Origin: an uncultured Bacteroidota bacterium
Lineage (GTDB): Bacteria; Bacteroidota; Bacteroidia; UKL13-3
DNA length: 33,076 nucleotides
Direction of reading: 5' to 3'
NCBI GenBank assembly: GCA_903888395.1
Contig: CAISTO010000257.1
Location: 1-33,076 of the forward strand
This document shows, piece after piece, positions 9,901-17,504 of the stretch. A program made the translations under genes and the position numbers. The stretch's first letter is position 1. The number at the start of each line of letters is the position of its first letter. The notes under the pieces were generated by a model, which saw only the letters and a list, made by a program, of their open reading frames with translations, was not told where the DNA came from and did no database searches.

Positions 9901-12358
9901 CCGTAACCCCAGTTCCAAATAATAATGGATTAGTAGTAGTTGCATAAACAATACCACTTGAAGTAACAGTACTACCACCATCAGAAGTAATATTGCCTCC
10001 AAAAGTAGCAGTTAACGCAGTAATATTACTTGCGGCAATTCTTAAAACTGTAGGAATAACAGCACTTGCATTTGTTGTAATTGTACTGTCGGCACCGTAA
10101 GCAGTACCTACACTATTTATCGCGTAAGCTCTGTAATGATAAGTAGTAGAAAGGGATAAACCAGTTATGTTTCTTGTATAATTTCCAATAACCACTAAAG
10201 GATTTGTAGTTGAATCAACCACTCCTGTAGCACCTAAAACTGGAGTTGAAGCTAAGCTATAAACAATTCCACTTTTAGTAATTGTTGAGTTTCCATTGCT
10301 AGTAATTGAACCTAATAAATCAGCGGAGGCTGTGGTAACATTTGTTTTAGAACCTGTAACTACAATTGGTACAGTAGCAGGAAAAACTTCTACATTATCA
10401 AAAGCCCAACCTTCATCAGTACCGCCATAAGGATTTCCATCAAAGCGGAATCTAAATTTAACATTTGCTTGTCCAGCTGCTCCAGTTAAACGAGTAGTTG
10501 TTTGAATCCAGCCATTACTTTGTGAAGAATAAGCGGAGCTGTACCCAGTAAAAATACCACCTGATGATATCCAATTTGGACCATTATACCAAGCTATACT
10601 TCCATTTGAAGAATTAAAGTTTGTACCTGTTCCAAAATTATTATCTAATTTAGTCCAAGTTCCACCATTAATTGAAATTTCGATTGTAGCTGCATCATAA
10701 CCAGCTCCAAAAGGACTTAACCTGAATTTTTGTTGAAAACGTAAAACTGGATCTCCAACATGTGTTGTAAAATCAAACTGAGGAGAAGCAACAGCTGCAT
10801 TATTTGGCGAAATATTTGTATAATTACCACTGGTTTTAGTAACCCATGCATTTGGTGAACTAAATGCTGCACTTATGTTTGTTTTTGATGGTGTTCCAAC
10901 AACCCAATCGTTTGTAGCACCAGAAACTATATTACTTTTAAATCCTGAGTTTGTTAATGAATCAAAATTTTGGAAATAAGGCATAGCTGATACAATTGGA
11001 TCTGTAGTAAAACTATCTTGAACACTGTATGCTGTTCCAATACCATTGGTTGCATAAGCTTTATAATAGTATTTAGTGGAATGAACTAAACTAGCTGGAT
11101 TTACAGTTAAATTTCCTAATAAAACAGCTGGGGAAGTTGTAGAATCTATTACACTTGTTCCAAACAATAATGGATTTGTAATGGTTGAATAAACAAAACC
11201 ACTAGCTGTTACAGTAGAACCACCATCACTTGAAATATTGGCGTTTAAAGTAGCAGTTGTTGCTTGTAAATTTGTTAATGGTAATTTATTAACAGTGGGA
11301 ATAACTGCTGATGAATTAGTAGTAAATGTACTATCGGCACCATAAGAAGTTCCAACGCTATTGATTGCATAAGTTCTATAATAGTACAAAGTAGAGTTTG
11401 ATAAACCTGCAATATTTTTGGTAAATGAACCAGTTGTAATTACAGGATTTGTAGTTGAATCAATAACACCTGAACCTCCAATTATAGGATTTGCAGATGT
11501 ACCCACAATAATTCCACTTGTGGTAACAACTGGGTATTGGTTAATTGCTATTGAACCAGCTAATGTTACAGTATTTGTAGTAATATTTGTTTTAGTTCCA
11601 GTAAAAACTGTTGGTGCCGCTGGTGGCGGTGGTGTGTATGTAAATGTTAATCCATTAGTAGGTAAAATTGTATTTGTAAGTGATAAAGTACTAGAGTTAG
11701 CAGTTCCAGCGGTTGAAGTTATCCAACTTGTAGTGCTACTTCTATTCAAATAAATTGCACTTGAAGAACCTTTTATTCCAACTTGCACAGTATTTCCACC
11801 CGATGCTTTTACAAAACGACCATACATTATTTCTACTGTATTTGAAGTTTCGTTCAATCTAATTTGGAAATCAAATGAATCTAAACTGTTGGTTGAAGAA
11901 TTATACATTGCATAATTTTTCCATTGCATAACTAATGTTCTGTTAGGTGAACTTCCAATGGTATCAAAACGCATTTGACCTACAGTAGGCAATCCTTGTA
12001 AATCGGCATTTAAAGCAGAAATAATATTGTTTCCACCCGAACTGATTACAGAATAAGAAGAGTTTACAGTTGATCCTAAGGCTAAAAAACCATTTGAGTT
12101 TACACTAAAAGTAGTATAAGTTGCTCCACCATAAGTAAAGCTAAATCCTATTGGATTTGCGGGAAAACTACTGTCATCATTGGCAGCAACACCAAGCACT
12201 GTGCCTGTTGTTATAGGTGTGAAAGTTCCCGTGGTTTGGGAAAAAGAGTAAGTGTTTACTACTTGTGAGTTTGTGGTTTGAATAAAACCAACGCTCATAA
12301 GTAATAAAATAAAGAGTTTTGTAAAACTAGTAAATAGTTTTGTACTTGTTTTGTTCAT
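6953..12358 (-). CDS. Giant secreted multi-module protein with type IX sorting domain
   Basis: 1801 residues. A signal peptide (LFILLLMSVGFIQTTNSQ, to about 32) leads into a beta-rich N-domain (33-245) and a PPPP linker. Three copies of one module follow (about 249-660, 662-1068, 1070-1495). Each module is two Fn3-like domains with the recurring pattern STTNP...GLTHSTKYYFKAYATN, then a jelly-roll/MAM-like domain (PQFDF...EISINGGTWTKLD...LTGAAGQ.NVK.RFRF...DEGWAFDNVEV). Next come one more Fn3-like domain (1497-1612), an LPVKLSYFEAKK...LVWITSSEINNKGFDVQRS domain, and a type IX sorting tail (YPNPFSNELNIE...GIYLVKIS, ending KIVKQ). It is probably exported through PorU/PorV and anchored or released at the cell surface, acting in adhesion or binding. 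No catalytic motif was seen. The leader to the S46 gene is shared and divergent. Confidence 0.88.
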   Translation of the reverse strand: MNKTSTKLFTSFTKLFILLLMSVGFIQTTNSQVVNTYSFSQTTGTFTPITTGTVLGVAANDDSSFPANPIGFSFTYGGATYTTFSVNSNGFLALGSTVNSSYSVISSGGNNIISALNADLQGLPTVGQMRFDTIGSSPNRTLVMQWKNYAMYNSSTNSLDSFDFQIRLNETSNTVEIMYGRFVKASGGNTVQVGIKGSSSAIYLNRSSTTSWITSTAGTANSSTLSLTNTILPTNGLTFTYTPPPPAAPTVFTGTKTNITTNTVTLAGSIAINQYPVVTTSGIIVGTSANPIIGGSGVIDSTTNPVITTGSFTKNIAGLSNSTLYYYRTYAINSVGTSYGADSTFTTNSSAVIPTVNKLPLTNLQATTATLNANISSDGGSTVTASGFVYSTITNPLLFGTSVIDSTTSPAVLLGNLTVNPASLVHSTKYYYKAYATNGIGTAYSVQDSFTTDPIVSAMPYFQNFDSLTNSGFKSNIVSGATNDWVVGTPSKTNISAAFSSPNAWVTKTSGNYTNISPNNAAVASPQFDFTTHVGDPVLRFQQKFRLSPFGAGYDAATIEISINGGTWTKLDNNFGTGTNFNSSNGSIAWYNGPNWISSGGIFTGYSSAYSSQSNGWIQTTTRLTGAAGQANVKFRFRFDGNPYGGTDEGWAFDNVEVFPATVPIVVTGSKTNVTTASADLLGSITSNGNSTITKSGIVYSLASTPVLGATGVVDSTTNPLVVIGNYTRNITGLSLSTTYHYRAYAINSVGTAYGADSTITTNASAVIPTVLRIAASNITALTATFGGNITSDGGSTVTSSGIVYATTTNPLLFGTGVTDSTTNPLVTIGTYSFSTSGLTHSTKYYFKAYATNSIGTAYSSLDSFTTAPVVSVLPYFQNFDSIGTTGWNSIATGGINEWVLGTPAKSQLSGSYSSPKCWFTSTAANYSDNHDGALVSPQFDFTSYAANPIVKFRHNFATETGWDASVLEISINGGTWTKLDNTLGTGSNYNTTNSLSWYNSSSTAGPISANKWSDNSSLFSSNVSNWIQSQTVLTGAAGQSNVKFRIRFGSDGSGTDEGVAVDNIEVVAPTAPIVFTGTKTNLTTSSADLTGTITSNGNSTITKSGIVYSTTSAPVLGAFGVVDSTTNPLVIIGSFTKGTTGLSISTLYYYRAYAINAVDTSYGADSTFTTNSTAVIPTILKIAATNLTSTTATVGGNITSDGGSTVTASGIVYNTSITPLTVSSSAIDSTTSPVVSLGIFSINPAGLTHSTKYYFKAYATNGIGTAYSVIDSFTTDPIISTLPYSQNFETGAGGWHSMLSSTSTSVNWIVGFPTNNNWVLGTPAKTYLSGAHSGTKAWATKLTGTYDIDHDASIVSPQFDFTSYTADPIVRFSHKFKAETDWDGLIVEISINGGFWNRLDSIVGTGANFNTTNSYAWYNDNVNYVSSGGVLAPPYFSTDMGSGSVFGSQVSGWIESAFRLTGAASQSNVRVRFRFISDTYVVDEGWAIDDIEVVNIATPSSTATAVTISSVTNTTATVSCTIGNGQRRLIVARLTSSSAVAPTNNKLYNASAIYSLGDTTGVGNFVIYNGTGNTVAVTGLTMATNYTFDVYEYNGKYMHNAFTSVTSNNTTTLPVKLSYFEAKKVNDDVKLVWITSSEINNKGFDVQRSVNGKTFETIAFVKGEGNSNNNVIYSSIDENPFAINQVQKLYYRLNQIDFDGKSTLSPIKEVSINDAIGDGISIYPNPFSNELNIETLNTENTISTVQIIDISGRILMSQTEAVTIGLSTIKLSNTSNLAAGIYLVKISINGVVKTMKIVKQ
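7874..11614 (-). repeat. Three tandem 1.2-kb coding repeats (Fn3-Fn3-MAM-like modules)
   Basis: The module boundaries in DNA are about 11614-10379, 10375-9155 and 9151-7874. Each encodes Fn3-a, Fn3-b and a jelly-roll domain in the same order, ending in the DEGxAxDxIEV signature. The third copy is longest and has a short extra segment containing a second WIVGFP/WVLGTP-like motif. Copies are diverged but recognisable at the nucleotide level, for example the recurring tttgtagttgaatc segments on the plus strand. Confidence 0.85.
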
Positions 12359-12674
12359 AATTTTATTTTATTAATGAAATGTAAATGTAAGCCTTAAAAA
12401 ATGAACTCTGTGTAATATTATTATTATTTAAAAAATGTTTTATTTTTTCAGTCGTAATCTGCTTATTAATAGCACTTAAAATCTAATTTTTAGCTTGTTG
12501 ATATAATTCATTAAAAAGCATGAGGAATGTCATTAGATTAAAACAAATTAAATAAAATCATACTGTAAATAAATGGATTCAATGTTTCAATTTTCATAAA
12601 TTCATGCTAATAATTTTTCTTTATTTATAATTCAATTACTAAAAAATTTATATTGCCAACCTTAACATACACAA
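12359..12674. other. Divergent intergenic region (316 bp)
   Basis: An A/T-rich gap between the divergent secreted-protein and S46 peptidase genes, which must hold the promoters of both. No exact TAnnTTTG element, long palindrome, RNA gene or further reading frame was recognised in it. Confidence 0.6.
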
Positions 12675-14792
12675 ATGAAAAAATACCTATTACTTACTTT
12701 CACATTGATCTCCATTGGCTTATTTCAAAGCCACAAAATGGATGAAGGCATGTTTCCTTTATCGGAACTTAAAAACATTAACTTAAAAAAGGTTGGACTA
12801 AAAATAAAACCCATAGAATTATACAATCCAAATGGTGTAAGTATCATTGATGCCATTGTAAGAGTTGGTGGTTGTACAGGTAGTTTTGTGAGCAATGATG
12901 GATTAATTGTTACCAATCATCATTGTGCTTTTAGTTTTGTAGCTGCCATTAGCGACACGGTAAACGATTATATTAAAAAAGGTTATTTGGCCAGAACACA
13001 TGAGCAAGAAGCACCTGCTAAAGGTTTAGTTTGTAAAATAGCTGCAAGCTACGAAGACGTTTCGGTAAAAGTATTGCAAGGCACCCAAACCATCAGCGAT
13101 GCTGCCGAAAGATTGAAAACAATTGCTACTCATTTAAAAGCAATTACTGATGCTGAAAGCAAAGCAAATCCTACTTTAAGTTGCGAAATTTCTGAAATGT
13201 TTACCGGTAGAACTTATGTGCTTTTCCGTTATAAATTATTAAAAGATGTTCGTTTGGTTTATGTACCTGCACGCAGTATTGGCGAGTATGGTGGTGAAAA
13301 AGACAATTGGGTTTGGCCTCGCCATAGTGGCGATTTTGCTTTTTTAAGAGCATACGTTTCGCCCGATGGAAGTGCTGCTGAATACTCACTTAAAAATGTG
13401 CCTTATAAACCTGCAAAACATTTAGTAATTAACCAAAAAGGGGTAAACGAAAATGATTTTGTTTTTGTGTTAGGTTATCCAGGTAGAACATACCGCCACC
13501 AACCTGCAGCGTTTTATAAATACCATGAAAAATACATGCTTCAATACATTAGTAATATATACGATTGGCAAATAGAGGAAATGGAAAAACTGAGTAAAGG
13601 CAATCAGACGTTGGCTATAAAATATGCTTCAAGAATTAAACAATTAGCCAATACCACTAAGAATTTTAAAGGTAAATTACAAGGATTTAGAAGAACAGGT
13701 TTAACCAATAAAAAATACAATGACGAAGCTTTGTTGCAAGATTTTTTAAGTAAAGATGAAACTTTAAAAGCTACTTATAGCAATGTAATTCCTAGAATAA
13801 ATGTGCTATATGACGATATTTTAAAATTTGCACCTCGTAATTTATGGTACGATCAAATTTATAATGTAACACCTATGTTTTCAATGGCTGGTGCCATTGA
13901 TAATTATAAAAATGCGTATGCTCTTTTGAAATCAGATGCTGAAAGAACAGATTTTAAACTCAAACAAGGATTGCGTTTAAAGCAATTATTAGCAACTGCA
14001 TTTAGCAAATACGATGAACCTTTTGAAATAGCAGCTTTCAAAAAAATGCAAGCAGATGCTGCCACATTTAATAAAAATAACCAAGTAGATGCATTTGCCA
14101 AAAATATCAACGCAGATGAAATTTACAGCAAAACTATTTTTAAAGATACCAAAATGATTGAAAAATTAGCCAATGAAGACATTGAAAAGCTTTTTGCTTT
14201 GCAAGATCCTTTGCTTGATTTGGCAGCTAATTTAAATTTAGAAATCAATTTCTTTGATCAAGAAGATCAAAAACGTGAGGCGGAGTTGAACGCTTTAATG
14301 GCAAAATATGTAGATGCAAAATCGGTATTCCAAAACAAAAGTTTTGTACCTGATGCCAATGCAACTTTGCGTTTTACTTATGGTTATGTTAAAGGATACT
14401 CGCCCAACGATGCCGAATACCATGGTCCATTTACCACTTTGCGTGGTGTGGTAGAAAAAGAAGATGGCGTGGATTATGAATTAATGCCATTGATTAAAGA
14501 GTTGTATGCTGCAAAAGATTTTGGCGATTTGATGAAACCAAGTTTGGGCGATTTGCCTGTAAACTTTTTATATAATCTAGATACCACTGGTGGCAATAGC
14601 GGAAGTCCAGTTATGAACGCAAAAGGTGAATTAGTAGGTATTAATTTTGACCGTGCTTATACTGCTACCATTAACGATTATGCTTGGAACGAAAGTTACA
14701 GTAGGAGCGTGGCCGTAGACATTCGTTATGTTCTTTGGGTACTACAAAAAGTAGCCAAAGCCGATGAATTGAGTAAGGAGTTGAGTAATTAA
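12675..14792 (+). CDS. S46 family dipeptidyl peptidase, DPP11-like
   Basis: A periplasmic serine exopeptidase releasing dipeptides from short peptides. The 705-residue length is typical of S46, with a signal-like N-terminus (KKYLLLTFTLISIGLFQS). The chymotrypsin-type triad is visible: His83 in TNHHC, Asp220 in WPRHSGDF, and Ser642 in TTGGNSGSP. The residue 18 after the catalytic Ser is Arg660 (in INFDRAY). In the characterised family this position is Gly in DPP7, which prefers hydrophobic residues, and Arg in DPP11, which cuts after Asp/Glu. An acidic P1 preference is therefore inferred. The start ATG is followed directly by the signal. It likely supplies dipeptides from extracellular protein breakdown to amino-acid catabolism. 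Confidence 0.93.
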   Translation: MKKYLLLTFTLISIGLFQSHKMDEGMFPLSELKNINLKKVGLKIKPIELYNPNGVSIIDAIVRVGGCTGSFVSNDGLIVTNHHCAFSFVAAISDTVNDYIKKGYLARTHEQEAPAKGLVCKIAASYEDVSVKVLQGTQTISDAAERLKTIATHLKAITDAESKANPTLSCEISEMFTGRTYVLFRYKLLKDVRLVYVPARSIGEYGGEKDNWVWPRHSGDFAFLRAYVSPDGSAAEYSLKNVPYKPAKHLVINQKGVNENDFVFVLGYPGRTYRHQPAAFYKYHEKYMLQYISNIYDWQIEEMEKLSKGNQTLAIKYASRIKQLANTTKNFKGKLQGFRRTGLTNKKYNDEALLQDFLSKDETLKATYSNVIPRINVLYDDILKFAPRNLWYDQIYNVTPMFSMAGAIDNYKNAYALLKSDAERTDFKLKQGLRLKQLLATAFSKYDEPFEIAAFKKMQADAATFNKNNQVDAFAKNINADEIYSKTIFKDTKMIEKLANEDIEKLFALQDPLLDLAANLNLEINFFDQEDQKREAELNALMAKYVDAKSVFQNKSFVPDANATLRFTYGYVKGYSPNDAEYHGPFTTLRGVVEKEDGVDYELMPLIKELYAAKDFGDLMKPSLGDLPVNFLYNLDTTGGNSGSPVMNAKGELVGINFDRAYTATINDYAWNESYSRSVAVDIRYVLWVLQKVAKADELSKELSN

Positions 14793-14828
14793 TAATTACT
14801 TTTAGCTGCTTGTATTACTGTTGTTGCT

Positions 14829-14861
14829 AAACCTGACAGGTCTTGAAGACCTGTCAGGTTT
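14829..14861. repeat. REP-like palindrome, dispersed copy
   Basis: A perfect inverted repeat: arms AAACCTGACAGGTCTT / AAGACCTGTCAGGTTT around a single G. It shares the ACCTGACAGGT core with the palindromes around the RAYT gene near 27.7-28.5 kb, but the flanking bases are arranged differently. It may also help terminate the S46 transcript. Confidence 0.85.
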
Positions 14862-14908
14862 ATAATTAGCGAAGAGCGTTACGAATTGTAAATGAAATGT
14901 AGTTTAAG

Positions 14909-14967
14909 CCGATTAGGATTTGCAATCCGAATCATTTATCCCGACTAATCGGGAAGGATTTACAATC
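14909..14967. repeat. Second palindromic repeat (compound hairpin)
   Basis: Several overlapping dyads: GATTaGGATT-TGC-AATCCgAATC at 14911-14933 and CCCGA-CTAA-TCGGG at 14940-14953. A longer pairing joins CCGATTAG (14909-14916) and CTAATCGG (14945-14952). GGATTTGCAATC and GGATTTACAATC form a short direct repeat. The element is unrelated in sequence to the palindrome at 14829. Confidence 0.65.
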
Positions 14968-14983
14968 TGTTTTTTACTATGCT

Positions 14984-15016
14984 AATCATGAAGCAAGTAT
15001 ATTTAGCTTCATGATT
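14984..15016. repeat. Inverted repeat hairpin
   Basis: AATCATGAAGC and GCTTCATGATT form a perfect 11-bp stem with an 11-nt loop. A small GCATT-ACA-AATGC hairpin follows at 15023-15035. Both lie in the convergent gap after the S46 gene. Confidence 0.7.
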
Positions 15017-15047
15017 GTTTACGCATTACAAATGCTAATAATATGAA

Positions 15048-15083
15048 GTGCGGTTTACAAAACCGCACCGGCTGCTTTTTTTT
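15048..15083 (+). terminator. Terminator-like GC-rich hairpin with T-tract
   Basis: GTGCGGTTT-ACA-AAACCGCAC forms a perfect 9-bp stem; CGGCTGC and a run of eight T follow. It is placed to end plus-strand transcription from the S46 gene. The sequence may itself be a dispersed palindromic repeat used as terminator. Confidence 0.7.
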
Positions 15084-16497
15084 AATGATCAGTTAGTAAC
15101 AATTCATTTAAAAAAGTGGGATATACTTGCTCCCAAAATTTATTCAGCATGTTGTTATAAGCATCTTTGCTGGCATTTTCGGGCGTTAACTGAAATCCTT
15201 TGATATCTTTTAAGGCATCTTTATATATTTCTTGGTTGTTTTTAACATCTACAATACTAATGTTCATGTTAATATTTGCTTGCAGCATTTTACCCCACAT
15301 CACTCCTAAATCTATGGTATTTGCGATTACTTTAATTTCATAATCAGCATTTTTTCTATCTGTAACAAAATTACAACCGCTTTCTACTAATTTGCGTTTG
15401 AGTTGTGGTTCAATGATATTAAACTCTAAGTTTTTACTTAAAATTTGTTCTTTACAATTGGTATAAATTTTTATAGGTTCTACTGATAATCTAAAATTAG
15501 TACTTGGTGCATCTATATTGGTTAAAATGCTTTTTAGCAATCCGTTTAAACTATCACTTTTAATAATCGTAGCAATGTCAACTATAATTTTTACTTGCTG
15601 AATCGGGTCTTTGGCTTGAATTCTATTCAATGAAAAAGTAGCAATACCATTTTGGTCGGTTTCGGCACTATTGCCAAAATCAAATTTGGCTTGTGTGGCT
15701 TTTAAAGTTAAGGGAACAAAAGGAACAAAACTATTGTTTTCCTGCAATCTTACGGTAGCTGTAAATGGATTATTAATGGGTTTTCCAATTTTGCCTTTTA
15801 GTTCTACCACTTCAGTTTTTACTTGTAATTTGTATAATTGGTTTTGAATTTGACTCACAATTTCATTCACCAAATACACTTCATTTCCTTTGTAAACTGT
15901 AGCCACATCTTCATTCAAATAATTTTGTAATGCGCTTAATGCTTTGATTCGCAAACGCATCATTTGCATGTAATTATTTTGATAATTAAGTCGATCGGCA
16001 TTATCCAAAAAGTTAAGCGATTGCTCAATGGCAGCTTGTAATTTTCTGCGTTTGGCAGCTTCATATTCAGCTTTTGAAAGTTTGTAATAAATATAAAAAT
16101 CCGATTTGTTTTCCCAGCTGTCTACTACCTCAAAATCTTCTACCATGGCCTGCGCCATTACTTTAGTATCGGTAGCAAACATTTGGTTCAATACATTATT
16201 ATTTTGATTAAGCGAAAGTATAGAATTAGAAGAAACTACCACTTTTATTTCACCAATTAAGTCGTTTAAGGCACGCTTTTTTGCCATGGCTTGGTAATCG
16301 GCCGGATTTAACATTTTATTGGCATAGCCAACACCTACATAAAAATTATTATTTACAGGCCTTTGTTGCACCCAATCGGGCTGCTTACTCCTGTCTTTTC
16401 TGTTAATTCCGTTGTTTGTTGTGCCGCACGAAACCAATATTATTATTAAGAATAATGGGAATAGAATTTTTGATTTTATAAATGTATTTTTAAACAT
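15082..16497 (-). CDS. LPP20-like outer-membrane lipoprotein
   Basis: About 471 residues from the ATG at 16497; an ATG at 16521 is in frame, but the later start gives a standard lipoprotein signal. MFKNTFIKSKILFPLFLIII is followed by LVSC, with the acceptor Cys at residue 24. The mature N-terminus has PDWVQQRPV and FYVGVGYANK, followed by an AKKRALNDLIGEIKVVVSS helix-strand region. This is the LPP20 lipoprotein signature. The C-terminal half has a beta-rich segment with an FSLNRIQAKD region and a second alpha/beta part (ADYEIKVIANTIDLG...YKDALKDIKGFQLTPENAS). Role unknown. It is divergent from yebC and convergent with the S46 gene. Confidence 0.72.
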   Translation of the reverse strand: MFKNTFIKSKILFPLFLIIILVSCGTTNNGINRKDRSKQPDWVQQRPVNNNFYVGVGYANKMLNPADYQAMAKKRALNDLIGEIKVVVSSNSILSLNQNNNVLNQMFATDTKVMAQAMVEDFEVVDSWENKSDFYIYYKLSKAEYEAAKRRKLQAAIEQSLNFLDNADRLNYQNNYMQMMRLRIKALSALQNYLNEDVATVYKGNEVYLVNEIVSQIQNQLYKLQVKTEVVELKGKIGKPINNPFTATVRLQENNSFVPFVPLTLKATQAKFDFGNSAETDQNGIATFSLNRIQAKDPIQQVKIIVDIATIIKSDSLNGLLKSILTNIDAPSTNFRLSVEPIKIYTNCKEQILSKNLEFNIIEPQLKRKLVESGCNFVTDRKNADYEIKVIANTIDLGVMWGKMLQANINMNISIVDVKNNQEIYKDALKDIKGFQLTPENASKDAYNNMLNKFWEQVYPTFLNELLLTDH

Positions 16498-16714
16498 GGA
16501 GCTATTTTCAGTATTAATCAAACATTATTCAAACTTTGTACCACTAAATTTGATGCTGATAAAGTTCGAAATTATCATTTGTTTTATTAAAAACAATAAA
16601 ACGAATTCCGTAATTTTAAATTAATTAATTTATGCTTCAAAATTTAACCCCTAATTATCATTTTCATTTACGAATTGCAATTGCTATTTTGCAACCTGAA
16701 AAAAGTACAATATT

Positions 16715-17431
16715 ATGGGAAGAGTATTTGAAAAACGTAAGCATAAAATGTTTGCTCGTTATGCTAAAATGAGTAGAACATTTACCAAAATAGGTAAAGA
16801 AATAGCAATTGCAATAAAAGCAGGTAATGGAAATGGGGATCCTGATAGCAATGCACGATTAAGAGCAGTTATTGGAAATGCAAAAGCAATCAATATGCCT
16901 AAAGTAAATATAGATGCAGCCATTTCGAGGGCAACTACCAAACAAGATAAAGACTTTGAAGAAGTAGTTTATGAAGGAAAAGGTCCGCATAATATTCCAA
17001 TGATTATAGAAACTGCTACCGATAATCCTACCAGAACTGTGGCTAATTTACGCATGTATTTTAATAAAAAAGGTGGTCAGTTAATGGTAAGTGGCTCTTT
17101 AGATTTTTTGTTTGAACGCAAAGGAATTTTCAGAATAAAAAATACTGGAATTGATATTGAAGAATTTGAATTTGAAATGATAGATGCTGGTTTGGAAGAA
17201 GTAGAAGATGATGGAGACGGGCATTTGGTATTAGCTGTAGCATTTACCGATTTTGGTAAAATGCAGCATGCTTTAGAAGAGAAAAAAATTGAAATTATAA
17301 ATGCTGAATTGCAACGCATACCAACTACTCCAGTGGAGTTAACCGAAGAGCAAGAAGCGGAATTCAACATTTTATTAGATATGATAGAGGAAGATGACGA
17401 TGTGGTAAAAGTTTATACTACATTGATGTAA
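16715..17431 (+). CDS. yebC: YebC/PmpR (TACO1) family protein
   Basis: 238 residues, full family length. The family signature runs MGRVFEKRKHKMFARYAKMS, then KIGKEIAIAIKAGNGNGDPD, NARLRAVIGNAKAINMPKVNID, YEGKGPHNIPMIIETATDN and FNKKGGQLM. Family members were described as DNA-binding regulators (PmpR). The YebC/TACO1 group is now linked to the ribosome, helping translation of proline-rich or stalling sequences. This is the Bacteroidota form, starting MGRxFExRK rather than MAGHSKW. The gene stands alone, divergent from the lipoprotein, and is closed by its own hairpin terminator. Confidence 0.95.
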   Translation: MGRVFEKRKHKMFARYAKMSRTFTKIGKEIAIAIKAGNGNGDPDSNARLRAVIGNAKAINMPKVNIDAAISRATTKQDKDFEEVVYEGKGPHNIPMIIETATDNPTRTVANLRMYFNKKGGQLMVSGSLDFLFERKGIFRIKNTGIDIEEFEFEMIDAGLEEVEDDGDGHLVLAVAFTDFGKMQHALEEKKIEIINAELQRIPTTPVELTEEQEAEFNILLDMIEEDDDVVKVYTTLM

Positions 17432-17450
17432 TTAGTTAAATCAAAACATA

Positions 17451-17483
17451 AAAAAAACCGATTCAATTTGAATCGGTTTTTTT
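17451..17483. terminator. Bidirectional terminator
   Basis: AAAAAAACCGATTCAA and TTGAATCGGTTTTTTT form a perfect 16-bp dyad around one T. It lies between the convergent yebC and susD-like genes and can serve both. Confidence 0.9.
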
Positions 17484-17504
17484 ATGGATAAAATCCAATG
17501 TATT

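Noticed and set aside
11418..11753. Plus-strand Val/Pro-rich frame opposite the repeat protein
   Set aside because: It is a shadow of the Thr/Asn-rich coding repeats; similar shadow frames recur opposite the same gene (for example 9069-9269).
16412..16624. Small plus-strand frame in the lipoprotein/yebC gap
   Set aside because: It overlaps the start of the lipoprotein gene in antisense, with no signal or domain; composition is that of A/T-rich DNA.
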